The notes under the pieces were generated by a model. That model searched no databases, was not told where the DNA came from, and saw only the letters and a list, made by a program, of their open reading frames with translations. Below, one piece after another: positions 48,849 through 61,290 of a DNA stretch of 64,000 nucleotides. The position numbers were made by a program, and so were the translations under genes. Source of the DNA: Motacilla alba alba (taxonomy: Eukaryota; Chordata; Aves; Passeriformes; Motacillidae); the NCBI RefSeq assembly GCF_015832195.1, contig NC_052017.1, forward strand, positions 11,112,790-11,176,789, in the 5' to 3' direction. How positions within the stretch are numbered: the first letter of the stretch is position 1; each line of letters opens with the position of its first letter.

Positions 48849-51476
48849 AATGTCATTTCCTTTTGTAATATAATTGAAAACCGTATTTATTAAAATGTCA
48901 GCATGTGCAAACAGCTAGTAGTTTTGCTGTTTCTAAACATTTTTTCCCTCTACTCAGCTAAAAGGTAAGTATTTGCCTTACATAGTGCTATATGGATACT
49001 ATTTGTATCTTTATAACTATGTTGAGAATGAGTTGGCCTGTATCAGGCAAGGGTTCATCTTGCATTTTGTGATTACTAGGATTGGATGCTTGAGATTAGC
49101 ATATAAAACATAGTCAAATGCAGAGAAATTATTTGCTTCCAGTAAGCTTCCCTAGTTTTCAGGGAAAAAATTCCTAACACTTTGTTTAAAATACTTTCTT
49201 TCAAGAATTTGCATAATTATTTACTTAAACTATCTAAAATATGGTATCAAGATAAAATGTTGCACAGTGTAATTGAGTGATGCTGATGTTTCTTTTAATG
49301 GCTACCTAACAAATTTCTCCAAACCATCACCATCCCCTTCATCTCTGTTGGGGAAACAGTGAATAAATAATTCCCTAAATAGACTCTTGATGGCTCTAAT
49401 TTCTTTCCTCTAGTCATGTCATCTTTCTAGTCATCTCTTCCCAGACTAAGAATGAGACTTTCCAGACACAGATTGATATTCCCTGTGGTAAAAAATACAG
49501 GATTCCCTACCTTTGATTATCTTCTTCATTCTTCACTTTATTATTTTCAATTTAGTGTTTCATTTTTTTTGAGGTGTGAGAATCACAGGTATTCCTGAGA
49601 TGTGGGATCACCACAGAATTCCACATTGTCTTTAAAATAACAGCAGACTTCTACTACGAAAGCAGCTCTGTACCAGTGTAGAAAGGTTGTTCAAGAACAC
49701 ACTATTAGCTCTTGCTATGCAGACACTGTTAATGCTAAAGAATAAATCCAAATTTAAAGTATTGAAACCTGTAATATCATTTACCCATACATTTTTACAA
49801 AAACTATCAGAATGTGAAAACCAATTGCATTTCTTGAGGTACCAATGCTTCTTAATTCAAATCACACAAAATATAAATTATTGATTTCTGCTCCTCCCAT
49901 TCCCCATTATGTCTCCATCCCCCCCAAATGCATGAGCATCTACTTCCAGCTATTATCTGTATACTTCTGTAAATACCAACAGGTTATCTTGACCTTATTG
50001 CTCAGGGATGACTGCAGCAAATCTACTTTGAAATCACATATTATTAAACAGAAGCAATGATATGTGTGCCTGGAAAAAGAAGAGTAAAGAGAGAAAAAAA
50101 CCAACCTTTCTCTTTTTTTTTTTTTTTTTATTTTAGGCTTTGGAAAAAGTTTCAGTTTTAGCTGAAAGCGTCTCTTGTTATCAGTTTGTCCAGACTCATT
50201 TCTCAAACCTCAGTTTCAGTTTCTGGTTTTCTTTATGTTAAATTGCACCAGCTTTTTGCTTAGAAGACTGTCTCTCTTCTCCTGAGTTTGCATCTCTGAG
50301 TCTGCTCTCTTCTGGTAAAAGATTCTCTAGGAGCAGCCCTATTTATCTGAAACAGTTCTGTATATATCCTCTCTTTTGCCAATTTTGTAAGTTCATTTTT
50401 GTCTTAATGTTTTGTTCTCTGCTTCTGGTAATCTTCACTCCTCATATTTTTAGAAAATTCAGCTATGCCACTGTGAAGTCTCCTCTTCTTAAATGAAGAA
50501 AAAAAGCTGAACTTCTTTAATCTTGCTTCATAACTAGTATTAATTTAGCTTATTTCACTTGCATTCCTCTAAAGCAATTATAGCCCCTCTTCTTCTAAAG
50601 TGCAGATGCAAATTAGGATAAAGCAGTATGGATTTTCCTCCCCACTTTTTATTCCTAGCAATTTGTATTAACTATATATCCCTACTTTCCTCCTTCCATG
50701 ACTCAGAATGAAACATATACTGTATCTTAAATTAGAAAAATGTAATCTCTAACAACCAAAGTACAGTACTTAAATGTCCTTAATCCCTGCTTTTACATTC
50801 CCTATAGCAGTTGTTCCCTCCACAGAGTTTCATCTGACAACTTGGATATTTGGCTGTTAAATATCCTTTCCAAAAGCATTCATGCTTTTCTAGTCTAACT
50901 TTTAGCCAAAGTTTCCAGTGCTAACCTGCAGAGCATTCAGATTTTATTTAGAAGATGCTCATTTCTTCCTGCTTTCTTACTTTTCTTGCTTAGTTTTTTA
51001 CTTATATCAAAACGAACAGGTGTCCTATAAACTTAATCACCATTAGCACTGTACCAACCAGGCATGCACGACAAATGTCTGTAAAATGCTGTTGGGGACC
51101 ACTCCATATTCAAACAGGAAAAATCTACTGGCATTCATTTGTTAAATAAAATGTTCAATTATTTGTTAAATAAACAATATCTTTTTCACTTTTTAAAAAA
51201 GGGAAACATTTAAATTAGTTTTCTGAAAATTTGAAATTATTTCTATGATCAGAGAGTTTAGATATGCTTTTTAAAATTAATTGGTTTTATTTGGGTAATG
51301 GCTTAACATTCATCCATTGACAATTCTCTACACTTAACTTTTTAAATTTAAGAATCCCTGTCAAGAAAAGTCAAGGAAATGCTGACCTATATTTCCTCAG
51401 AAAATAATTATAAAACCAAATGAGAATTGCTTGTCTCACAGGAGTAATTTTGATTGATTTTTCTTCCTTTTAAAGA

Positions 51477-51500
51477 TATTTAAATATTTAAATATTTAAA
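51477..51500. repeat. (ATATTTAA)n tandem run
   Basis: Three near-perfect 8-bp units form a self-complementary AT-only run. Confidence 0.85.
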
Positions 51501-53184
51501 ATAATAAAATGTAAGCTTAGAATTCTAAACAGCAACTTTTTCTTGTGAAGACAGATTGAATTTTATATTTTTTCTAAACTTGCACTAAGCAGTTAAATAT
51601 CAATGGGCAAAAGAACAAAGTCACAATTAAAAAAAATTCTTTAAACTACATGACCAGGGCATTTGATAGGCATCTGATTAAATGTTATGAGCTTATGGAA
51701 AATCATGAGATTTTAACTAGTTCCTTGGTTTGAAAAGGATGTATTTTTATTGCCTCCTTCCCCCAGACTAATAGGCTGGGGTGTATGAACCTAGGGTGTT
51801 TTAGCTATCTATATTCAGGAAAGGTTTTGCCAAGGAAACAATTTTAAAGTTAGCCTTCCCAATTAAGGCTGAGTCAGGGAGGAACAGCCCCTTGAGTCTT
51901 GTGCTATTATTAAACTCTTGGATATCAGCAGTATGTCCCTTGCAGGCATCACAAACCAGGTGATTTTTGTCCTCTTCTACTCTCTGCCCCTCTTGTCCCT
52001 TGAACAATTGTTTCTCATGTTCATGCAGTTGTGAGCTGGGTCAGGTCAGCAGCTATTCACATAGCTGTGTGTAACACACAGCTATCATTTCATTAACACA
52101 TGTTATTCTTCCTGCTATTGTCATACCGTGGTTCTGTTGAAAAATATCTCCAACAGAAACATCCAGCAAATATGATATACAATAACTCTCAACACCTCTT
52201 GTTTTCAACTGCACATACCTTTTAAAATGTTTCAATCTTCACACTGTTGTTGCTAGAAAATGATTTTCAAAATTTGCAATAGATAGACCTCCTGTCCCAT
52301 TTCTTTTTTTGTTAAGTTCAAATATAAATATTTGAAAAGAAAAAAGTTTAAAAAGCTGAAACTTTACCCTGAGACATGTTGTCCAGAGAGTGGATTCTTT
52401 CAGTAAACTTTCTATATAGCTTAGCAGAAACGGATTACAAAGGCTTTGCATTCCAAGCCTAAAAAATATTTCCCTTCTTTTTCAATTAAAATATTTCTAT
52501 TTTTGCACAAGTCAGCATCTCATGCACAAAGTCCTAGACAAACTGAATAAATATACAACTCTCCCTATAACAACTTGCAATGGTGCATAGTGTTGCATTT
52601 TTGGGATGTAAACTTGAACTTAATCTCACAGTTGCCTCATCCCACCACTTCATCTACATTAAAAATATCTCATGGGACATTATACTTACTCTTAATTCAG
52701 TGCATATCTGCCACACTCATAGAAATTTTCATTCTGACTGAACCACCTACACTAGACAAAGCCAGAAAACCACTTCATCCTTTCTGTAGTTTATTACTGC
52801 AGTCTTGTTGGCAAGTCAACAAGAGCAGCTGCAAACTTCTGCAGCAGCAAATATTCATTTAATTTTGGAAAACTGCCAAAAAATAATAGAAATTGTAATA
52901 CCAATGGCAATGATAGTTATGGATAGCATTGTTCAGATTGCCATAAGAATAATGTTACAAAAGGCCTGCCTTTTAAGAATGAAAAAGAATCTTAGAATTG
53001 CTTGTGCCTGATCCCTTCATCCATTACACAAGCCCAAGTCCACTGACACCAGAAGCGGAATAGTGTTGTTTAAAGCTGATGCATTGGAAAAGAGAATCAA
53101 GCCTTTGCCACAATCCTCACTGACTTGCCATTAGTATTAGTAATAATATTCCCAGAATGCCTGATATAATCTCCTTGGCTGAGG

Positions 53185-53214
53185 TTTTTTTGTTTGTTTG
53201 TTTGTTTGTTTGTT
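53185..53214. repeat. (TTTG)n microsatellite
   Basis: About six perfect TTTG units follow a short T run. Confidence 0.92.
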
Positions 53215-53311
53215 CTTAGCAAGATAGTATTAGATATTTTGCTTTTGATAACAGCCACAGGAGAATGAGGCCCTGAGCAAACTGATCTAATGGATGGCAT
53301 TTCTTCCTATG

Positions 53312-53382
53312 ACAAGTGGATTGGAACTGGATGGATTTTGGAGGTCTCTGCCAACCCAAATCATTCTATGTTCTTCTGATGA
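53312..53382 (+). mobile_element. CR1 LINE 3' end, very short
   Basis: The words 'GGATTGGAACTGGATGGAT', 'GGAGGTCTCTGCCAACCC' and 'AAATCATTCTATGTTCTTCT' match the last roughly 70 bp of a plus-strand CR1, including a decayed tail. This is an extreme 5' truncation. Confidence 0.75.
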
Positions 53383-55907
53383 TCCTGAGCCTTTTAACAT
53401 CAACAGCCAAAGTCTCTTGGCCCTGACTGCACTGAGTCAAACCAGTGCTAAGGGGTTCGGGTTGCTTGCTCTGTAATGGGTTTCCAACGATTTATAAAGC
53501 TAGTAAGAGCAGAAAATTTACGTCACCAAATAAATTTATGCTAGGTACCCAATTAGTGTGAAACCTGAATAAATCCCAGATCACTTTATGCCTATTTTCC
53601 TTCCAGCTCTGTCAGTCCTCTCCCAAGCATGACTTGACGGTATTGCACAGCCTTGTTATAACATGTGGCCAAAGAACATCTAAATCAGCAGCATACATGG
53701 GACACAAGCACCCTTAACATTGGGCTGAAACTCTCCATGGAAACTATATACCAAAACAGACAGTTTCTGAAATGAAACAAAATATTTTTTGTATTCACTG
53801 ATCTAAAGTGTGCAGTATTTCACAATGTAATCCTCTCAACTAATACACAGTTCAGCAGCAAGTTCCAATGCTCTTGTGATAAGGATAATTTCAGGAGTCC
53901 TAGTTCCATTACTGGTGTCTAAATGAGTGTATTTTTAACTTTCAATTTAACTTAATAGGAACTAATTAGTAAAATCTAATTAGATAACTACCAACAATTT
54001 CTGAATCACTGTTTGTTCCTGAAGTCTTATTTTGTGTCACTAGAATCCTAGTGGGAAAGCAAGTCGCCCTGAAATAGATGGGACTATTTGAGTATCCAGG
54101 TACTACTCTGTGTCAGTAAGGCCTTAAATAAAATGACATGATCAAGGGCACATAAAATACATAATAAAACTTCTGCCCTGAGAAAAATGTGTCTCAAAAA
54201 TATGGCTACTAAAATTTTCTTCTATTTCACTTTGGTTGTGACTAAAGATGTACATATTGTTTGAGTTACCTCTCTCTCTTTTTTCGTAAAACTCTAAGTT
54301 ACTGCTGCAGAAAAGGCCACTTTCTTCTGTTTTATTACATGCAACCTATCCTCAATAGTGTATAATTTCAAAAGGCTTCAAAGACTCAATATATTCCCCA
54401 TATAGCTTGTTGGGTTTTTTCACAAAGACTGTTTTTTTGAGTGACAATAATAAATTCTAGGTGGAAAAGAACACAAACTTCCAATCCTCTTTATTACCAA
54501 CATCTAACAACTACTTTTAATTTTTTTTTCTGTTGGTTTGGGTTTTCATTGTTTTTTTTTCTTCATGGTGTCTTTCATTTCTTCCAATCTGTATATGAAT
54601 ACAGCTCATGTGCAGAAGTGTTTCCCCAGCTGCTGCTTCTTTCTCCAGAGGTGCTCAGATGATGCTGCAGCTCGCTGCTTCTCAGTTAGCGGGCAGGTGT
54701 CTGTACCAGTGCACACTGCTCTGCTGGGAGCTGATGGTCACTGTTAGTAAGTCAGCAGTGGGGGAACTTAAACCAACAAAAATTTAGGAAAATCATAGAT
54801 TAGAGGCATTATTTTGTTTTTCACATGGTTCCCTCAGCAGTGCAATGCCAAGAATCTATCAAATTTTTTATTTCTTATGTTGTAGTTATTAAAAATTCCA
54901 TACCTCTAAAGACAATAAAATTATTAAATAATATTATATTCTGCATGAGCTGTTTGGAAAAGAGATTCTTTCACTGAGAATATTTCTAATAGGCATTCTG
55001 CACTGGGAAATAGGTTTACTTTAAGATTGTCTGATATATTCTAGGAAAAAATCCACAAATAATAATTCCAGTTTCCAGATTCTCAGGAAAACTGCTGAAT
55101 TTCTAGGTACATGACTAGACTTGCAATCCCAGCTGTTAGCCTGTGTTGTAACTGAATTTCCCTTTTTAAGTGATTCAATCTGGCTCAGACTGGTGTCCAG
55201 CAGCTTGGAAAGGCTGTTAATGCGATGTGACAATCTTGACATTAACTGCCTTGGTTAAGGCCAAGAAACAAATCACACAGAGTTTAACAGATCAGAGACA
55301 GCACCTTGAATTTTACATAGAAATGGACTGAAAAAAAAGGTGGAGATTCTGGCTAAATGAAACTGATGCTTCCTGGATGGGCAAATGTATTGTGAAGAGT
55401 TTTGTTGTTCTTACAGTGTCTGCAGTAAATTGAGCACCGTGCAATCATGCAGTACAGCACTCTCAATGACTTGGAGGCATCCTTTGAAGGCTACATTTGA
55501 CAGAAAAGATGATAAATGCCAGCATAAATGGAGATTTAATGAAGCCTTTGGGCACTAATGACAATGGATTTTTGGAAGAGGTTTAATTCCATTGGCATGT
55601 CCAAATTTACTCCTTCCCTTTACTGTATGTAAAATTTTATTTAGCTACACTCTGCTGACCAGAGGTTTTAAGCCCCATCATGGCTCGGTGGGTGAGTGAC
55701 AGGCCCACAGCTCAGATCCAAGAGAGATGCAGATGAAGGCATTTGGCAAAAGGCTGTTGGGCAGCTTGCCTCCCTCCATCAGGCAGCAGACACCGAGTGA
55801 GAAACTGGGGGAATTATCACAGGTCATCAATTGCTCAGGATGCTCACCCTGAGGTCTGCCCCAGGAGAGGAAGGGAGAACCAACCACTCCACCAGGCTCC
55901 AAACTGA
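53383..55907. other. Non-coding stretch
   Basis: Nothing assignable is seen. The 55660-55905 part, immediately upstream of a CR1, is GC-richer and unassigned. Confidence 0.45.
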
Positions 55908-56178
55908 CAGCAACTGACAGAACTAGAGGACACAGTCTCAAGCTGTGTCAAGGAAATATAGGTTGGATATTAGGAAGAAGTTTTTTACAGGAAGGGTGAG
56001 AAAGTTCTGGAATGGTCTGCCCAGGGAGGTGGTGGAGTCATCATCCCTGGATGTGTTTAGGAAAAGACTGGATGTAGCCCTCAGTGCCATGGTTTAGTTG
56101 AGGTGTTAGGGCATGGATTGGATGCCATGATCTTTAAGGTCTCTTTAAGGTCTCTTCTGACCCAGTTGTTCAGAATTC
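55908..56178 (+). mobile_element. CR1 LINE 3' portion
   Basis: This is a clear plus-strand CR1: 'CACAGTCTCAAGCTGTGTCA', 'TAGGTTGGATATTAGGAAG', 'GGAATGGTCTGCCCAGGGAG', 'GTGGTGGAGTCATCATCCCT', 'GGATGTGTTTAGGAAAAGAC', 'TGCCATGGTTTAGTTGAG', 'GATTGGATGCCATGATC', and a terminal 'CAGAATTCTGTGAAG' in place of a clean tail. A short internal duplication TCTTTAAGGTC/TCTTTAAGGTC occurs near 56131-56153. It is about 270 bp long and 5'-truncated. Confidence 0.93.
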
Positions 56179-59100
56179 TGTGAAGTCAGGGAAACTTCCC
56201 TGCCTGTCTCTCGCCACAGACTCACTTTCTCAGCCAGGCAGGCTCAGGGCATGTACTTCTTGCTCCAGCCCCATGGGATAACTGTGAAAACAAAGATAGG
56301 TGATGTCCTTAAATCCTTTTTGGTTTTTTTTTAAATTTTCAAAATAGGACCAATTAGATACTGACAGTCTTTCCACCTATCCTGCCATTATACATTATAG
56401 GGATGCCCTTGGGTGAGAGCTAGAAGTAATGGATCTGGGTGGTAAACTAGAAAGATAGAAAATGTTCTGGTATTTCTAAGATTTCTTTATTCTTAGTCTG
56501 GTAAACAATAAGAACCACAGGAGGTCTTGACCTGCCAGTTCCATTCATTGTCTATGCCACTATTCTAGCAGAAGGGAAAGAGACTGGACTATAGTACTGT
56601 GGTTTGTCTCTATTGTGTATCAATGTCTGGATGCCCAAATAAGTGTAGATGATAATCTCATCAGAGGTGTGATAGAAGAGCTGCAAAGAGATACATTTTA
56701 CATTTAAATTTTTGTTTGTCTTGTGGTATTCTGAACATTTCTATTTCTTGAGGATAGTATTATCTACAACGATAAGATGTAAGAAAATGAAACTGGATGT
56801 CTTGAGTTCTGCAGACTGGGGATGGGGGCAAGCATGTAGGTGTGCATAAAACATCATGCAGCTTCTGAGGGGTTGCTGGTGCTGGCTGAAAACAAGCAAG
56901 TCCAAAGCAGTGTGTGGCTGTGGATACATGTCCAGCTGAGTCTCTTCTGCCATGAGTGCATTTCAAAGGGCACAGAGGAGCAACTGCTGCTGTGGTCTGG
57001 ACATGCACGATAAGTTGACAGATGTGTACTTGCCAAATGCCCAGGGTCCTTCACAAACCTCACTGACTTGTAAAGGGTAAATAAGAAAACATCTGGAAGC
57101 CAAATCAAACGTACTGGGAGAGTGATTCCTCATGAAGCATTTGGCTACAAACTCTGTTTGCTCTGTGGTGACTTCATTTATTCATGAATGACTGCAGTCT
57201 AATTGTTTTGTCATACGAAAAGGTTTGCTGACTTCACTGCTGCCCACAGAAGTGACAGAAGGGCTGGATTTCTCCCTTTCACTGTCTCATCGGCTACAGG
57301 CCCTTGTAACAGCAGTATTCTTCAAAACTAGTAAGTCATGTTTTGGGAAAAGCAATTAGGAATTTTGCAAGCTATCACACGAGGATTGAGCATTCACCTC
57401 TAGGTCCCACCATCTTAAGAATGAAATATTGAAAACAACAGTGAACATGACAGCATGGCTTTTCCTTGCCATAAAAAAATAACACTCCTGTATCCCATGC
57501 AGATGTTGAGATTGTTCTTTAATTTATAATTCAAAATCATACAGCTACTTTAAGCCCAGGGCAAGGATACTTCGTTCATGCTAAATAAAGTGATCTTTCT
57601 TTATAAAAAACTATATTGAGTCTGGCTATTGAAAAACATTTTTGTATGTGAAAAATGTCTATACAAGAAAATAAAATAGGACAAATTTAAGCAATAGATT
57701 AATTTATTTGTGCCCAGGCCTAGGTGTAAATAAGAAAGGAAAAAAATTAAATTTAATTGAATATATAATTGAAATATTCACAATATAAATATAGTGTATC
57801 AATATCTGCATTTTTATTATATTCACACCTATCTGTAACAATGAAAGTTAACTACATATGCAATGTGTTGAATTTAACTCCTTAAGGAGAAAAACTTTTC
57901 CTTGGAAAGTCCTTTCATTAAAGAGGAGAATTACAGGGAGAGAAAAGAGGATATGTGGAGATATGAGAGTTTAAAAGGTAAAGCTAATAATCTGACTCAT
58001 TATATCAGTAGGAAAGAAAGTGCTTTAAAGATTATAATCAGCAGTTCTGCATCCCACAAGATATTTGGCAGAAAAAAAACATTATGAAAGTAAAAAACAG
58101 GTTAAAAAAAAAAAAAAAACCCACACCAAAAAATCCCATCCTAATAGTGAAATGATCCAGGAAAAAAAATCTGAGATTTTGAAAAATCTCAGTTTTGCAA
58201 CTTTTTTGGTATTCTGTGCAGAAATAAATTTCGAAAATAATTTTCTTCAAACTGGCTTTCAAAATAATTAAATTAAAACACATTCACAAGAAATCTTTTG
58301 ATAGGTTGTGGGGTTGTTTGGTAAAAACTATGACTTGTCAAAGGGACTAAGAAAAGAATTGCAAAAAATGCCACTTCATGTACCTACTAATAAAGAATGC
58401 CAATGTTACATCTAAAATGTGTCAGAAATTCACATAGTCAAAGATCTAGCTCAATGCTAATTTTGACATAAAGATCTTGAAGGTGTTTTACTATATTATA
58501 TTCTGTTATTTACAATGATAAACTATTTCTGTCACCTAAACTATATGGGAGTGATTTTTAGAAAATTTTATAGAGATTAAGGACTGTAAGATGATTTCAA
58601 GTATTTGGAAATATTCATTTCCAGCATGAGTAAATATCACTTTCTTATATGTACCATAGACTGCATGTCAGAACCGGTGGCAAGAGAGCTAATAAGGAAA
58701 TGGGTCACTTCTTCCACCTGACTAAATCCGAAAGATGTTGAAGAGCTATTGCAAGACAGCAGCCTGAGTTGTTCTGAGTTTGTATTTTGGGAATTATTGG
58801 GACAAAATATGAAAAAGTCTGTAGGTAAGTCTATTGAGGTTTATTTCTGGTTGGTTGGTTATGAATTTATTTCCTAGATAGTGATTCTTCATGAATTCAT
58901 TTAAATAGTCCACAAGGATCTGGCTCTTCTCTAAGTATTTCTTTCACACCACAGTTACATTCATCTGTGTATATATATTTATGCTGATGCTCCTGTAACT
59001 GAATTGCTCTGCACTGGTCAGTAGTTACTGGCACCCTCTTTCCAAAATGTGGAATCAGGTTTCTCTGATCTTGTTGAGTCTACAATGCAATATCTCTCAC

Positions 59101-60734
59101 CAGTGTGTGCACAGATCTCCAGCTGATGCAATACATTTTATGCAGTTTCCACCTTTTTCATAAGACATTAGCAGTGAGTGCCACCAGGTATGAGGAATTT
59201 GGTACCAGGACTCAAGACTATGACCATTCCAATCTTCTCTCTTAAAGCAGTCTTCTGAAACAAGTACATTAATTAAGGGTCCAGAAACACTACTTAATTG
59301 CTTCTTCCCATGATCACAGTGGAAGTCAGCACAGCCTGTGATGATTATTTTTCTCTATTATTTCACTTTTTTCAATTGAAAGAGAGGAGATTCTTCATCT
59401 TTATAGGTTTTTGGGTTTTTTTTCCCAGAAATACAGCCAACTCTGAAATTTCCCAAGACTGCTCTTGACCCAGAGTGTATCCTTCAGAGAAGGACAGAGA
59501 CCTCGCAACTCTTCTGGCCCCATGTGATATGAAAACCCTTAACTGTGGCTTGGCACAGCAAGCTTTGTTCAATATGGGCCAAGGAAGCCTTGCTGACAGC
59601 CTTGGGGTAAATTCCTTGCCAGCTTAGAGAGCTATGGAACAGTGTCATTTTGCTGCCCTCACATTGCTCTATTCTTTCTCAAATGTCCACCTGGGCTGCC
59701 TTGCAAACATGTGTTAGACTGTTTTTCTTTTCTTTACAAAAGATGGCATTTGGCAAGAGGTCCAGTGGTTTTTGCAGACATCCTGGAATGAAAGCTGTAC
59801 TTTTTCTCTGTACATGACATACGCTACGGAAACAACTCCTCTTGCTGCATCTCTTTGCTTCTGTGGTATTTTCGCTTATATTAAGTGAAAGATAAGCACA
59901 CAATAAAAGGAACACTCCTGCATTGTTTTAGAAAGCTTGTTATGAAAGTAGACAGTGCAGCTAAAAATCATTTTGTGGATTCTCTATATATACTTGGTGT
60001 AATATGTAAGATTATTACTGCTACAAAAATAGGATACCCTGAGCTAAAAAAACACTGACAACTGAACAACAGCCTGAAAGGATTTTTTTGGTCACATTTT
60101 ATATGATTGTTTTGACACTTATGCTTTTCTTTCTTACCAAGTTGAAGTCTTCCCTGTTGTCTCCAGAATGGAATGGAAATAACCATGGAGGAGAATTATG
60201 GAAAACGCTTAATTTTTTTTCATTACATTACATTTAGGACAAAGAATTCTTAAAAAAAGATTGTGCACTTAATTCCGCATACTTACCAGAAATTGACACA
60301 ATATTTTCACAAAAGAGCATTATTGAGAGTAAACTATATGCACAAATTTTATTACTGAAACAGTCTTTCATATTTTACTTCTCATATATATTTACACATA
60401 TGGGTATACATGGGTAAATTATAATATAGAGTTAAATGTATATATATATACACACTATTGAATATATCTCTGTAGGTCTTCAAATTGTTGAAAAATCACA
60501 TCCATGGTCTTCTGGGGGGGGCTTTTAAATGGTCTGTTTTGCCACAAAAATATCATCAATGACATTTCAAACACAGAAAAGTTAAGGAATTTTTAAAAAA
60601 TTTGAAAGAGAAAGAATTGAGTCACAGCATGTGGTCTCATACTGAGAACAACATGCTCTCAGCCTTCAGCCTCTCACAGGTCTGTTTGGAAAAGTCCTGT
60701 GCAAGAAAGTTGTAAAATAGTCAAAGATCACTGC
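56179..60734. other. AT-rich non-coding stretch
   Basis: No recognisable gene or interspersed repeat. It contains a poly(A) run at 58107-58119 and a TA run at 60439-60450. The short open frames, such as the minus frame at 59679-59915, have no domain. Confidence 0.5.
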
Positions 60735-61290
60735 CTCCTTTTTAAAGAGTAGTTCATGGTGATGAATATGAAATCAGGCAAAAATGCCAGAAGGCCTTTG
60801 TGGATGAACAGAGCTTGTACCCAAACTCAGAGACAAGAAGAAACCAGAGAAAGGGAGAAAGCAAGGATAGGGGACATAGGAGAAAAGCAGAATTATGCTC
60901 TGAGCACCCAGGGATGAAGTTAGAAAAATTAAAGCCTAAGGGAAGTTAAATATGGCCACAGATGTCAATGCTGAAAAAGCCTTCAACCTGTACATAAGGG
61001 AAAGAAGGGAGATTGAGGAAAATGTGGGCCCATTGTTTAACAAGACAGAGTACCTCGTTAGACAAGATAGAGAAAAGGCTGATTTACCAAATGTCAGATC
61101 ACCTCCCCAATATCTCATGTCCCACAGGCCATGGCAAAGGCTGGACCAATGAAAATTTATCTTTAGTGAAAAAGGTGAGGTCAGGGAATGCTTAAAGAGA
61201 ACTAGACATGTACAAGCCCATGGGCCTGTGTTGATGGACCTCTCATAGACCACTGCAACGCCACTATGAATAATCTTTGCTCAATTATGC
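60735..61290 (+). mobile_element. CR1 LINE internal fragment (ORF2 coding region remnant)
   Basis: This plus-strand stretch is diverged CR1 ORF2 from the linker and start of the reverse transcriptase, not the 3' end. Recognisable blocks run in order: 'AGGCAAAAATGCCAGAAGGC', 'TTTGTGGATGAACAGAGC', 'AAACTCAGAGACAAG', 'GTTAGAAAAATTAAAGCC', 'GAAAATGTGGGCCCATTG', 'CAAGCCCATGGGCCTG' and 'ACCACTGC'. The residual open frame at 60952-61152 encodes ENVGPLFNKTEYLVRQD followed by DREKAD, which corresponds to the ENVGPLL...LVT.D.EKA segment seen in CR1 ORF2 proteins. Later codons lose the frame. The element ends near 61290 without a 3' UTR or CR1 tail, so the downstream part has been deleted or is too diverged. 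It is a dead fragment. Confidence 0.8.

Larger units (their letters stand above)
48849..53314. other. AT-rich non-coding stretch
   Basis: No assigned gene. It holds a T run at 50113-50129, an ATTTAAAT-type run at 51477-51500 and a TTTG array at 53185-53214. Part of 50370-50660 has faint resemblance to CR1 in minus orientation ('AAGTCTCCTCTTCTTAAATG', 'GCTGAACTTCTTTAATCTTG') and may be a very old copy. Confidence 0.45.
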
